Source: Opitutaceae bacterium EW11 (lineage in GTDB: Bacteria; Verrucomicrobiota; Verrucomicrobiia; Opitutales; Opitutaceae). From it: DNA of 64,000 nucleotides. Location: positions 981,501-1,045,500 of the forward strand of contig QAYY01000001.1 of assembly GCA_003054665.1 (NCBI GenBank). The letters run 5' to 3'. This document shows, piece by piece, positions 9,759-17,375 of the stretch. The translations under genes and the position numbers were made by a program. The notes below the pieces were generated by a model, which was given only the letters and a program-made list of their open reading frames with translations, ran no database searches and was not told the DNA's origin. The stretch's first letter is position 1; every line of letters begins with the position of its first letter.

Positions 9759-11258
9759 CTAGACGGATTTCGGCTGATCCCACCCTCCGCCGAGGGCGCG
9801 GATGAGCGTGACTCGTGTGATCCAGCGTTGGCCCGCCAGCGCGGCCGCGCTGCGCTCGGCTGCCAGCGCGGTTCTCTGGGCGTCGATCACCTCCAGATAG
9901 CTTGTGGCTCCGGCGCGGTAACGCTCCTCCGCGAGATCTCGGGCACGGCGTGCGTGGACCACCGCTCGCGCAATAGCCTCGGATTGCTCGGCCAATCGTT
10001 GCGAAGCGGTGAGCGCGTCCTGCACTTCGCGAAGTGCCCCCAAAACAGCCTGCCTGTATCCAGCCACCGCTTCTTCGTAGGCCGCCAGACTACGCTGGTA
10101 GTTCGCGCGATTCCGTCCGCCTTGAAAAAGCGGCACGTAAACACTCGGCCCAATCGACCACGCCCGGCTGTCGGTCTTGAACAGGTTGTCGATTTCCGCG
10201 CTCGCGAATCCCGCGCTTCCCGTCAGCGAAATCGCCGGAAAAAATGCCGACTTCGCCACGCCGATTTGTGCGTTCGCTGATCTCAAGCTGCTCTCCGCCG
10301 CAGCGAGGTCGGGACGGCGCCGCAGCAATTCACTCGGCAAGCCGACTGGAACTGGTGGGAGCGCGCGGTTGAGCTGAGCGCGTTCGTCAATCTCGAACGC
10401 CGGAGCGGCCTGCCCCAGCAGAACAGCCAGTCCATTCTTGAGGGCGGAGCGACGATTCGTCACCGAGGCGAGGTCGGCTTCGGAGGTGGCCACCGCCGCT
10501 CGCGCTTGTTCAACCGCGAGGTCACTCGCGCGACCGGCATCGCGTCTCGCCTCGACGAGAGCCAGCATCTCTTTCTGCAAAGCCAGTGTCTCGGCCACAA
10601 TCCGCTCCTCCTGATCGGTCGCGGAGAGCGCGAAATACGTCGATGCGGTTTCCGCCGCGACGGACAGGCGAGTCGCCTCCGCCAGTTCCTGCGTGGCGAC
10701 AAACCCGGCTTGCGCACTTTCGCTCAATCGGCGCACGCGCCCGAAAAGATCGAGCTCCCACGAAAGAGTCAGGGGCAGGCGGTAGGTGGTCGTGAGACTG
10801 TGCGGAAACTGATTGATGGTCGTCTCCGAGGTTCGCTCCCGTGTCGCCAGGCCGGTTGCTCCGATCATCGGCAGATACGAGGCACGCGCCTGCCCGGTGA
10901 GCGCCCGCGCCTGTTCGACCCGGGCCAATGCCCCCTTGAGGCTTTGATTCTCCTTCAGCGCGTGTGCGATGTAGCCGTTCAAATCCGCGTCGCCAAAACC
11001 CCGCCACCATTCGCTGGCGACCCGAGGTCCCGCAGAAACGGGGTGTGAATCAGCGGCATCCTTGAAGGTCTTCGCGGTCGGAGTGGTCGGGGCGCGGTAA
11101 TCCGGGCCCACCGCCGGCAATGAGCAGCCCGCCAACGCGCTGGCCGCGAGGATGCCGACAATAGTCGCAGGATGCGGAAATCGCATCTGCGGGCTCACTG
11201 TGGAGCCGGATTGGACGCTCGCCAACCCGTTCAGGGAAAAGTCAGTGGATGTTCGCAT
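9759..11258 (-). CDS. Outer-membrane efflux lipoprotein (NodT/OprM family)
   Basis: 499 residues from ATG 11258, preceded by a GAGG sequence at suitable spacing. An ATG at 11186 would give a more compact lipoprotein signal (MRFPHPATIV through ALAGC) and is a real alternative. After the lipobox come VGPDYRAPTTPTA and WWRGFGDADLNGYIAHAL, typical of the NodT group, then two long helical repeats with LLRRRPDLAAAESSLRSANAQIGVAKSAFFP in the middle. The trimer forms the outer-membrane channel and periplasmic tunnel for the pump. The SDR gene ends 17 bases upstream, so they share a transcript. Confidence 0.93.
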   Translation of the reverse strand: MRTSTDFSLNGLASVQSGSTVSPQMRFPHPATIVGILAASALAGCSLPAVGPDYRAPTTPTAKTFKDAADSHPVSAGPRVASEWWRGFGDADLNGYIAHALKENQSLKGALARVEQARALTGQARASYLPMIGATGLATRERTSETTINQFPHSLTTTYRLPLTLSWELDLFGRVRRLSESAQAGFVATQELAEATRLSVAAETASTYFALSATDQEERIVAETLALQKEMLALVEARRDAGRASDLAVEQARAAVATSEADLASVTNRRSALKNGLAVLLGQAAPAFEIDERAQLNRALPPVPVGLPSELLRRRPDLAAAESSLRSANAQIGVAKSAFFPAISLTGSAGFASAEIDNLFKTDSRAWSIGPSVYVPLFQGGRNRANYQRSLAAYEEAVAGYRQAVLGALREVQDALTASQRLAEQSEAIARAVVHARRARDLAEERYRAGATSYLEVIDAQRTALAAERSAAALAGQRWITRVTLIRALGGGWDQPKSV

Positions 11259-11275
11259 GGTGCGCCTCGATCGAC

Positions 11276-12157
11276 TCAACCATTCATCGCCCGCGACATG
11301 ATGGCTTGGTGAAGCCGGCGCGGGGTTGCCCAGGTGAAGGCTGCGAGGAACTTGTTCGCGAAGCCGGGCACGGCACTCATGCGACCCGCCTGGAGGGCGC
11401 GGATGCCAGCTTTCACGACCGGCGCCGGTTGCATCAGCATCGGCTTCAGCATCGGCGTGATCTTCATCTGTGCCGTTGTCGCGAAACCCGTATCCGAAGC
11501 TCCGGGACACAGTGTGGTCACGGTGATGCCTTCATCCTTGAGTTCCTGATGCAGCGCTTCCCCGAGGCGTAGCACGTAAGCTTTCGCGGCCGCATAGACC
11601 GCGAACTTTCTCACGCCTTGGTAAGCCAGCAGACTCGCGACGAGCAGAATACTGCCCCGGCGCCGCTGGCGCATGTCCTGCACGAAGGTGTGCGTGACTG
11701 CCGTCAGGCTCGCGATGTCCAGCTGCACCATCGCAAGTGCGGCATCAACGGGAGTGTCGGCAAACGAACCCTGGAGCCCATGGCCGGCATTGTTGATCAG
11801 TACGTCGATCTCGATCTTTTGCGCCCGGAGCCGCTCGTGCAGCCGCGCGATGGCTGCGAGATCCGAAAGATCGACCTGCTCCACGACCACCTGCGTGCCA
11901 TGCTGCCGCCGGAGCGTATCCGCCAGCGCTTGCAGCCGTTCGAGTCGCCGGGCGACCAAAACCAGGGCATGGCCTTGTTCGGCGTATTGACGGGCGAACT
12001 CCTCGCCGAAGCCACTCGATGCGCCCGTGATGAGGACCCAGGATTTGCCGCTCGGATTAGCCGTCGCGTCGTCCTGGCGCGTCGATGAGATCCTAGTGGA
12101 ATCGCCGGGCAGGCGAGTTTGTGTTCGGGTGGGCAGGCGGGAGCTTTGCTCGGTCAT
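11276..12157 (-). CDS. Short-chain dehydrogenase/reductase (SDR), first gene of the efflux operon
   Basis: 293 residues from ATG 12157 (MTEQSSRLP). An upstream in-frame ATG at 12250 lies inside the operator-like repeat and is unlikely to be used. The Rossmann motif is TGASSGFGEEFARQ, the structural motif NNAG follows, and the catalytic Ser, Tyr and Lys are in VASLLAYQGVRKFAVYAAAK. The family oxidises or reduces alcohols, ketones or sugars with NAD(P). A reductase at the head of a drug-efflux operon suggests chemical modification of the same toxic compound that is pumped out; this is inference. The intergenic region upstream holds one of two identical operator candidates. Confidence 0.92.
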   Translation of the reverse strand: MTEQSSRLPTRTQTRLPGDSTRISSTRQDDATANPSGKSWVLITGASSGFGEEFARQYAEQGHALVLVARRLERLQALADTLRRQHGTQVVVEQVDLSDLAAIARLHERLRAQKIEIDVLINNAGHGLQGSFADTPVDAALAMVQLDIASLTAVTHTFVQDMRQRRRGSILLVASLLAYQGVRKFAVYAAAKAYVLRLGEALHQELKDEGITVTTLCPGASDTGFATTAQMKITPMLKPMLMQPAPVVKAGIRALQAGRMSAVPGFANKFLAAFTWATPRRLHQAIMSRAMNG

Positions 12158-12235
12158 GATGGTTGGCAGGGAGAGGCGAGTGCGGGTGCGGCAGAGGGTG
12201 GTTGAACAGAAAAGAGGAGTGGTTATTGAGGGTGT

Positions 12236-12251
12236 TGTGTATATGCACATC
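12236..12251. promoter_or_regulatory. Operator candidate upstream of the SDR-efflux operon
   Basis: The 16-base sequence TGTGTATATGCACATC occurs here and again, identical, at 12728-12743. Its core GTGTATATGCAC matches its own reverse complement at 10 of 12 positions, the size and symmetry expected of a MarR site. It lies 79 bases before the SDR start codon and after the end of the MarR gene. Confidence 0.65.
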
Positions 12252-12283
12252 AGGGCGAAAAACGACCGCGTCGTGCAGCTGGC

Positions 12284-12724
12284 TCAGTTTTTCAGGGCCA
12301 CGGCGACCTTCTCGAGGTCGGCGAGCAGCGCGGCCCAGCGCTCTTCGCCCAGCACCTGGACCGCGGTGCGTTGGGCGGATTCCCAAGCGGGGGCGGTCTT
12401 CTCGATTTGCTTACGGCCCTTCGTCGTAAGCGATAGTTCAACCGGTCCGCCGTGCTCGCCGCCTTTGATGGATACCATCCCGTCCCGCTGCAACGGCCGG
12501 AGATTCCGCAACAGCGTGGTGCGCTCCATCCCAAGAATCTCGCTCAGATCGGCCATCGTGGATGTACCGGTGCTGTGCAGGGCAGACAAAAGCATTCCCT
12601 GGGTCGTGCGAATTCCGTGACGGCGCATCTCGGCGTCAAAGAACTGCGTCACGAGCCGCGTGACGCGGCGCAGGTTGAAACACACGCAGTTTTGGCGGAC
12701 AGAGAAATCGAGTTCCTTAGGCAT
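12284..12724 (-). CDS. MarR-family transcriptional regulator of the efflux operon
   Basis: 146 residues from ATG 12724 (MPKELDFSVRQNCVCFNLRR). Homologues of this MarR subgroup usually begin near the Cys-rich first helix, which supports this start; an in-frame ATG at 12742 falls within the operator-like repeat. The DNA-binding region is TTQGMLLSALHSTGTSTMADLSEILG followed by MERTTLLRNLRPLQRDGMVSI, with wing residues GGEHGGPVELSLTTKGR. It lies 126 bases upstream of the SDR-efflux operon on the same strand. Matching palindromes at both promoters imply that it represses itself and the pump. The ligand is unknown. Confidence 0.9.
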   Translation of the reverse strand: MPKELDFSVRQNCVCFNLRRVTRLVTQFFDAEMRRHGIRTTQGMLLSALHSTGTSTMADLSEILGMERTTLLRNLRPLQRDGMVSIKGGEHGGPVELSLTTKGRKQIEKTAPAWESAQRTAVQVLGEERWAALLADLEKVAVALKN

Positions 12725-12727
12725 TCG

Positions 12728-12743
12728 TGTGTATATGCACATC
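12728..12743. promoter_or_regulatory. Operator candidate at the MarR start
   Basis: Second exact copy of TGTGTATATGCACATC, 4 bases upstream of the chosen MarR start codon. A repressor bound here would block the ribosome-binding and start region of its own gene, consistent with autoregulation. Confidence 0.65.
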
Positions 12744-12984
12744 GGGCCACCTCTTGTCAACCAAGACGCTCGCTCCGCTCGGAAACTCGAGCGACTGCCA
12801 GCCGCCGGTTTGGCCATTCTACACGCGGTCACGGTAGTCCGCTGCGCGGCTCCAACCCGCGCAGGTGTCCCGCTCCCCCCCTCGTCGGTCTCACGGTGCG
12901 GGACCCAGCCTCCGCGCACCCCCAGCGATCGGCGAACAGGAAGTCGGATACTTCCGCAGGATTGAATGCCGGAGCCGTTCGCGA

Positions 12985-13013
12985 CACGGGCGGCGGTGGA
13001 GCCGCCGCCCGTG
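12985..13013 (-). terminator. Hairpin after the membrane-anchored protein gene
   Basis: Perfect 12-bp stem with arms CACGGGCGGCGG and CCGCCGCCCGTG and a 5-base loop, 10 bases past the stop of the gene at 13023. It lacks a T-run, so it may need Rho or only stabilise the mRNA end. Confidence 0.5.
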
Positions 13014-13022
13014 CGTGCGCCG

Positions 13023-13739
13023 TCACTGCGGCAGCTGGGCGATGACGCTGCCGTCCGCGTTGAGGAGTTGCAGGCGGGGCGCTCCGTCGGCGCCGACCTT
13101 GAGCGTCGCACGGACGCGTCCCTGCGGGTCCTTCAGCTCCAATCCGGCCGACTTGTCGGGATCGCGGCCGAGGGTGATCCGCGGCGCGCCCAGCGGGTGC
13201 GTCTCCAGAAACTTCGCCACTTCGGCGTTTTGCTGGTCCGGCGGCAGTGAAGCGATCCGCTCCAGCAGATCGATGTATTCGCTGATCGGCCAGGAAGGCT
13301 GATCGAGGACGTTGAACGTCGAGGAAACGGCGTCGTTCTGCTGCTTGTTCGTCATCGTGATCACCTGATCCTGCAGGTAGCGGTCGAAGCTCAGGTGGCC
13401 GAGGCTGCTGACGTTGCCCTGCGCGTCCGTCGCTCCGGCGAACGAGAGCCCGCCGTTCTCGGAGCCCTCGTCGTTGAGGAAGATCATCCCGGCGCCGTGA
13501 TGCCCCGGCAGGTGCTCCTTGCCCTTGATGTAGATGCCGGGGCCGCGGGCATTGTTGGAAATGATCATCCGCAACGTGCCGTCGGGCTCCACGACGTTGA
13601 TACGCTGCACGGTGATCTCGTCCCACCGGCCGCGGCTGGTCTGATCGTCGGTGAATCCGCTGAACACGAGAACGGCCAGGACGGCCGTGAGCACGCCGGA
13701 GTAGAGGGCGTAGAATCGCTGACTGCTGAGAAATTTCAT
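13023..13739 (-). CDS. Membrane-anchored beta-rich protein of unknown function
   Basis: 238 residues. A single N-terminal transmembrane segment (about residues 10-28, ALYSGVLTAVLAVLVFSGF) is followed by a beta-rich body. That body contains INVVEPDGTLRMIISN, GPGIYIKGKEH, AGMIFLNDEGSENGGLSFAG and, near the C-terminus, LELKDPQGRVRATLKVGADGAPRLQLLNADGSV. The repeated short D-G-x-hydrophobic strands resemble stacked beta hairpins. I recognise a conserved hypothetical pattern but no named domain. The topology suggests that the bulk lies outside the cytoplasm. It is separated from the M56 gene by almost 400 bases and a terminator, so it is probably transcribed alone. Confidence 0.75.
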   Translation of the reverse strand: MKFLSSQRFYALYSGVLTAVLAVLVFSGFTDDQTSRGRWDEITVQRINVVEPDGTLRMIISNNARGPGIYIKGKEHLPGHHGAGMIFLNDEGSENGGLSFAGATDAQGNVSSLGHLSFDRYLQDQVITMTNKQQNDAVSSTFNVLDQPSWPISEYIDLLERIASLPPDQQNAEVAKFLETHPLGAPRITLGRDPDKSAGLELKDPQGRVRATLKVGADGAPRLQLLNADGSVIAQLPQ

Positions 13740-14054
13740 CGGGTATCGATGGATGGAAATGCTGCGAAAGGGTGGAAAGAAGCGCCGCCACGGCGGCCTT
13801 CCGGAAGGCTTCGCTTTCCGTGCCGCGGCGCGGAAGGACGGCCGGTATTCGTTCTTCGGATGCGCGGGCTGGGTTCAGCCGGGACGGGGTGACTCCATGA
13901 AAAGGGCTCCGCTGTTGGGGTTGTGTCGGTCGCAAGCTGGAAGCCTCACCCGCCGGGGTAAGTGCGACGCGACACCGAAGTCTGCTTCGCGGCGCGGTCA
14001 ACTCGCCGCGGAAGATCCAGGACGACTTCCGCGGCGGCCGTTTTCCCGGCCGAC

Positions 14055-14090
14055 AAAAAAGGCGCGCCCAACCTTTCGGCCGGGCGCGCC
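14055..14090 (-). terminator. Rho-independent terminator of the M56 gene
   Basis: On the minus strand the arms GGCGCGCCC and GGGCGCGCC (9 bp, 12-base loop) are followed by six T, about 30 bases after the stop of the M56 gene. It sits in a 382-base gap (13740-14121) that shows no gene. Confidence 0.85.
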
Positions 14091-14121
14091 GCGCACTCGG
14101 GTCAAAACGATTCGTTCCGGA

Positions 14122-16080
14122 TCAGCCGGTTGGCTGGCTGGAATTCGGCAGATCGAAGAGGATGCGCCACGCGCCGTCCTCCCCGCGCTGCCAGACGTGC
14201 ACGCCCTTGCCGACCAGCGACGTCTGCGTCTGTGAATCGGCGGCGGCGAGGGTCCAGCGAAACAGGTTCACCACCAGCACGAGGTCGGCGTTGCCCTCGA
14301 CGTGCGCGGTCTGGCGCTCGAGCCGCACGAGCTTCGTCGACTGCGGCGCGGCGATCAGCTGGGCGATCGCCGAACGCCCATGCACGAGCTGGTGCTGCAG
14401 GATCAGCGTTCCGCTCTCCGCGTAGTAGGCGGCCGCTTCGGCCGGGCGCTGCTCCTCGAACAGCTTGTGGAATTTGTCCTCCGCCTCGAGCACCGCGGCG
14501 AAGTCCCCCTTCGAGGAAGACTCGCCGGCGGCGTTTTTCAGCGCGAACGCGCGTTCCGGCACGGCCGCCGGCGGCTGCGAGCTGCCCGTGCGGATCCAGG
14601 AAAGGAGTTTCACTTTGAGCGAACGGTCGGAGTCCTCTTGCCAAATCGTGAGCGCCTGCCGTTGTTCGCTCATCTGCGGAGCCTCGGGCGAAAGCTTGTA
14701 GCGAAAATCCACCGTGCCGGTCTCGACGAGCCAGCGGCCGACGGCGTACACGTTTCGCTCCGACCAGACCATCGGCTCGTAAACCAGGGTTTTCGGGGCG
14801 CGTAGGTACATTTGCCCTACAGCGGCCTTGCCGGTGGAGAATTCGGCTTTGTCGGGAAGGAGGAGCGTGTCGTCCGTGAACGCCCCCACGAAGCCGTCGT
14901 AATCCCGGCGATTGTGGGCGTTCATCAGCGCCGTTGTCGCCTGGGCGATGCGTTCGAGCAGCGGAGCCGGCTCGACGGATTTGAAGGCGTGCGGGGCTTC
15001 GTCGCGCGATTGCGCGGGCGCCATCGGTATCAGCACGAAGGCTAGGGCGAGCAGCGAACCGATGCGGGCGTAGCCGAGGCGGGCCCGCGATGGCCGCGGA
15101 AGATGGAGGTTCATTTTTATGCGCTTGTTGAGTTGCGATTTCGTTTCGATGACACCGAGCGCAAAACGGGAGCCGGGATTGTCCGGCATGAGCAGCGACG
15201 CCGCCTCGACGAGGGCGAGACTGTAGGATCGCGCGCTGATCTCCGGGTCGGCCAAAACCGCGCGATCCGTGGCCTCCTCGCGCAGCCGCGACACGCGGGC
15301 ATTCACCCACCACACCGCGGGGTGGTGGAAAAACAGCACGCGGAAAAGGCTCTGCGCGGCCGCGACCCACAAGTCTCCGCGCCGCACGTGGCAGGCTTCG
15401 TGCACGATCACGGAATAGAGCTGGTCGGCCGACAGGCGCGCCACCAGGGCGCGGGGCAGGTAGATCGCCGGTCTCCACAACCCGAATACCAGCGGCCCGA
15501 CCGGCAGCTCGACCAGGCGCACCGGCAGAGGGCGGCGCAGGCACACCTGGGAACAGGCGCGAAGCGAAGCGGCCTGGATCCTTCCCGAGGCGGCTTCGCT
15601 CGCGCCCAGCTGGCGCACGAGGCGCCGATGCCGCGCGAGGGATACCGCTCCCAGCAACGCGGCGCCGAAAAACCAGGCGAGCATCAGTCCGGCTTTCCAG
15701 GTCGGCTTCGGAGGCGCGACGTACCGGCGCTCGGATGCGACCGGACGCTCGGGGGCCGGCTGGTCCGTCCAGCCATCCGCGGCCTTCTGCATTTCCGGCA
15801 TTGCCGCGGGCGGAGCCGTGGGGGCCGGCGAGGCCGCAGAAACGACCGCCCCCGCGCCTGCCCACCAGTAAGCGACACCGGTCGGGTAGGAGAACTGGGG
15901 CGGCATCACGAGCTTCACGAAAAAGATCAGCCAGAGCGCGCAGCGCCAGGACACACCCAGCCGCCGCCCCAAGGTCAGGTCGAGGATCGCAAGAATCGCC
16001 GCCAGCAGGGCCGTCTGCAGGAAGTGCGGCCAGGCACCGGCGACGAACGCCGCGGCCGCTGTATTCAGTGTCTCGATCAT
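14122..16080 (-). CDS. M56 (BlaR1/MecR1-type) membrane metallopeptidase fused to two NTF2-like domains
   Basis: 652 residues. Residues 1-340 hold several transmembrane helices and the zinc-protease motif VHEACHVRRGD (His227, Glu228, His231), with FHHPAVWWVNARVSRLREEATD after it, as in BlaR1/MecR1 proteins. A further hydrophobic segment (SLLALAFVLIPMAPAQ) leads to the C-terminal part. This part lacks the penicillin-binding domain of BlaR1. Instead it seems to contain two SnoaL/DUF4440-type domains: one from about residue 375 (ALMNAHNRRDYDGFVGAFTDDTLLLP) and one from about 510 (KLFEEQRPAEAAAYYAESGTLIL). M56 proteins cleave BlaI-type repressors in response to a signal. The repressor gene lies 24 bases upstream. 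Confidence 0.9.
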   Translation of the reverse strand: MIETLNTAAAAFVAGAWPHFLQTALLAAILAILDLTLGRRLGVSWRCALWLIFFVKLVMPPQFSYPTGVAYWWAGAGAVVSAASPAPTAPPAAMPEMQKAADGWTDQPAPERPVASERRYVAPPKPTWKAGLMLAWFFGAALLGAVSLARHRRLVRQLGASEAASGRIQAASLRACSQVCLRRPLPVRLVELPVGPLVFGLWRPAIYLPRALVARLSADQLYSVIVHEACHVRRGDLWVAAAQSLFRVLFFHHPAVWWVNARVSRLREEATDRAVLADPEISARSYSLALVEAASLLMPDNPGSRFALGVIETKSQLNKRIKMNLHLPRPSRARLGYARIGSLLALAFVLIPMAPAQSRDEAPHAFKSVEPAPLLERIAQATTALMNAHNRRDYDGFVGAFTDDTLLLPDKAEFSTGKAAVGQMYLRAPKTLVYEPMVWSERNVYAVGRWLVETGTVDFRYKLSPEAPQMSEQRQALTIWQEDSDRSLKVKLLSWIRTGSSQPPAAVPERAFALKNAAGESSSKGDFAAVLEAEDKFHKLFEEQRPAEAAAYYAESGTLILQHQLVHGRSAIAQLIAAPQSTKLVRLERQTAHVEGNADLVLVVNLFRWTLAAADSQTQTSLVGKGVHVWQRGEDGAWRILFDLPNSSQPTG

Positions 16081-16104
16081 GGGGGTTGGGCCATGCGGCC
16101 CCGC

Positions 16105-16524
16105 CTAAACGTTTCGCTCCGTTTCCGCCGACTCGATCAAGCGGCGCAGGGCCGCGAGTTCGCCGGGCGCGAGTTTCTCGTGCGCGACGAGGTGGTTTAC
16201 CATCGGCGCCACAGCGCCGTCAAAAGCCCGGTCGAGCAGCCGGCGGATTTCCCCGCGGGCCGCGTCGGTCCGCGTGATCCTCGCCTCGAAAAGCTGGACG
16301 TTCCGCACCCGCTTCAGTGCAAGCACGCCCTTTTTCGCCAGGCGATCCATCGTCGTCTTGACGGTGCTGTAGGCCCAGCCGCGCTCCGCCTTCAGCGCCT
16401 CCTGCACGTCGCCCGCGGAGCAGGGTTGCCGTTCCCACACCACCTTCATCACCTCCCATTCGGCGGCGGTGAGTTCGTTGGGGCGGGGAGTCGCTTCGTC
16501 TTTTCCGGAGCTCATATTCGACAT
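16105..16524 (-). CDS. BlaI/MecI-family transcriptional repressor
   Basis: 139 residues. The winged helix is plain in LTAAEWEVMKVVWERQPCSAGDVQEAL and WAYSTVKTTMDRLAKKGVLALKR, followed by the C-terminal dimerisation and cleavage region. The first ATG (16524) overlaps a TTCGACAT half-site; the ATG three codons later (16515) is a possible alternative. Such repressors bind as dimers to a dyad in front of their own operon and are cleaved by the partner M56 protease. Here the partner follows directly downstream, so the two form a self-contained sensor-repressor unit. No beta-lactamase gene is nearby. Confidence 0.93.
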   Translation of the reverse strand: MSNMSSGKDEATPRPNELTAAEWEVMKVVWERQPCSAGDVQEALKAERGWAYSTVKTTMDRLAKKGVLALKRVRNVQLFEARITRTDAARGEIRRLLDRAFDGAVAPMVNHLVAHEKLAPGELAALRRLIESAETERNV

Positions 16525-16552
16525 AGGTAGGACTTATTCGACATTTGTCGAA
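16516..16552. promoter_or_regulatory. BlaI-type operator
   Basis: A perfect dyad TTCGACATTTGTCGAA (7-bp arms, 2-base centre, 16537-16552) lies 13 bases before the repressor start. The nonamer ATTCGACAT is repeated at 16516-16524 and 16536-16544, exactly 20 bases apart, so two repressor dimers could bind on one face of the helix. A TTGAAG sequence next to it could serve as the -35 box. Confidence 0.7.
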
Positions 16553-16554
16553 CT

Positions 16555-16856
16555 TCAAGCCCTTTTTCTCGCTCGGTTCGCGGATGAGGGGGCGCCGGAG
16601 GCCGGCTGAACGCCGGCGAGGGCGTTTCGCTTGCCCGCTCGGGGCGCGCCGAATTCGTCGGATCTCGCTTCGAAAAGAGCGGAGGGGAAAGCGAGAGCGG
16701 GAGTCCCGGGCGCTTCGCCGCCCCGGAGCGGTTTGGGCGTAGTACTTCTCCCACTACCGCGGCGTCTGTCGGACACGCTGTAACTTTTCGCGGCGTGCCG
16801 GGTTTTCTCCGCATCGGCACCTGCCGACACACACTCAACCACAACGCTTCCTTCCG
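16555..16856. other. Divergent intergenic region, 302 bases
   Basis: The region lies between the BlaI-type repressor (minus) and the TonB-like lipoprotein (plus). It must contain both promoters, but outside the operator I saw no clear -35/-10 pair. A short GTAGT...ACTAC inverted repeat at 16739-16757 is noted without a role. Confidence 0.4.
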
Positions 16857-17234
16857 ATGAACCTCGCCCGCCCTTTCGCCAGCCTCGCGCTTGCCGCCCT
16901 CGTCGCCGCCACGTCCGCCTGCGCCACCGCGCGTCCGGAACCCTCGCAGGTCGATCTTCGCTCCCGCGGCTTCACGCTGCCCTCTCCCACCAAAACCGTG
17001 GGTTTCACCCAGCTGCCGCGCCGGTTCGAAAACGCGGTGGTGAACGTGACCATGGTCGTCGATCCGCAAGGCGTGCCGCATCAGATCGCCAGCGAACGCC
17101 GCATGCCCGAGGATCTCTCTGCGCGGCTGATGCCCGCCCTATCGCAGTGGCGTTTCTCGCCCGCCCTCGACCCGAAGGGGAATCCGGTCTCGATGCGCGT
17201 GGTCATCCCGCTCGAACTCGTCCCCGTGGACTGA
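16857..17234 (+). CDS. Small TonB C-terminal-like lipoprotein
   Basis: 125 residues. The signal MNLARPFASLALAALVAATSAC ends in a Cys, consistent with a lipoprotein. The mature part ends in a TonB-C-like domain: RRFENAVVNVTMVVDPQGVPHQIASERRMPEDLSARLMPALSQWRFSPALDPKGNPVSMRVVIPLEL, where the strand-helix-strand pattern and QWRFSPA resemble TonB family proteins. It lacks the N-terminal anchor and Pro-rich spacer of true TonB, so energising a receptor is uncertain. It is divergent from the BlaI gene and alone before a strong hairpin. Confidence 0.75.
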   Translation: MNLARPFASLALAALVAATSACATARPEPSQVDLRSRGFTLPSPTKTVGFTQLPRRFENAVVNVTMVVDPQGVPHQIASERRMPEDLSARLMPALSQWRFSPALDPKGNPVSMRVVIPLELVPVD

Positions 17235-17307
17235 GGCCGACGCGCCCCGCTGTATCCCTCTGCTGACTACACGGCCGGCGCCGCTCCGGTTTCGGCCGCT
17301 CCAGCGG

Positions 17308-17372
17308 AAAAGCCGGTCGTTCCGAATTCCCTTGCGCTCGGGGGCGCAATGGGGGGAATGGCCGGCTTTTTT
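17308..17372 (+). terminator. Long terminator-like hairpin, possible attenuator of the ParB-like gene
   Basis: Three nested stems share one axis: AAAAGCCGG (17308-17316) with CCGGCTTTT (17362-17370), ATTCCC (17326-17331) with GGGAAT (17354-17359), and TTGCGC (17332-17337) with GCGCAA (17344-17349). Six T follow (17367-17372). It begins 74 bases after the lipoprotein stop and ends 4 bases before the ATG chosen for the ParB-like gene, so it could terminate the first transcript or attenuate the second. Confidence 0.75.
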
Positions 17373-17375
17373 CTC

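Noticed and set aside
12829-14001. Longer open frame across the membrane-anchored protein in another minus-strand frame
   Set aside because: Its translation is Arg/Pro/Ala-rich without pattern; the 238-residue frame with a clear transmembrane segment is the coding one.
16739-16757. GTAGT-N9-ACTAC as a BlaI/CopY box before the TonB-like lipoprotein
   Set aside because: The half-sites are in the opposite orientation to known boxes and differ from the strong dyad at 16537.
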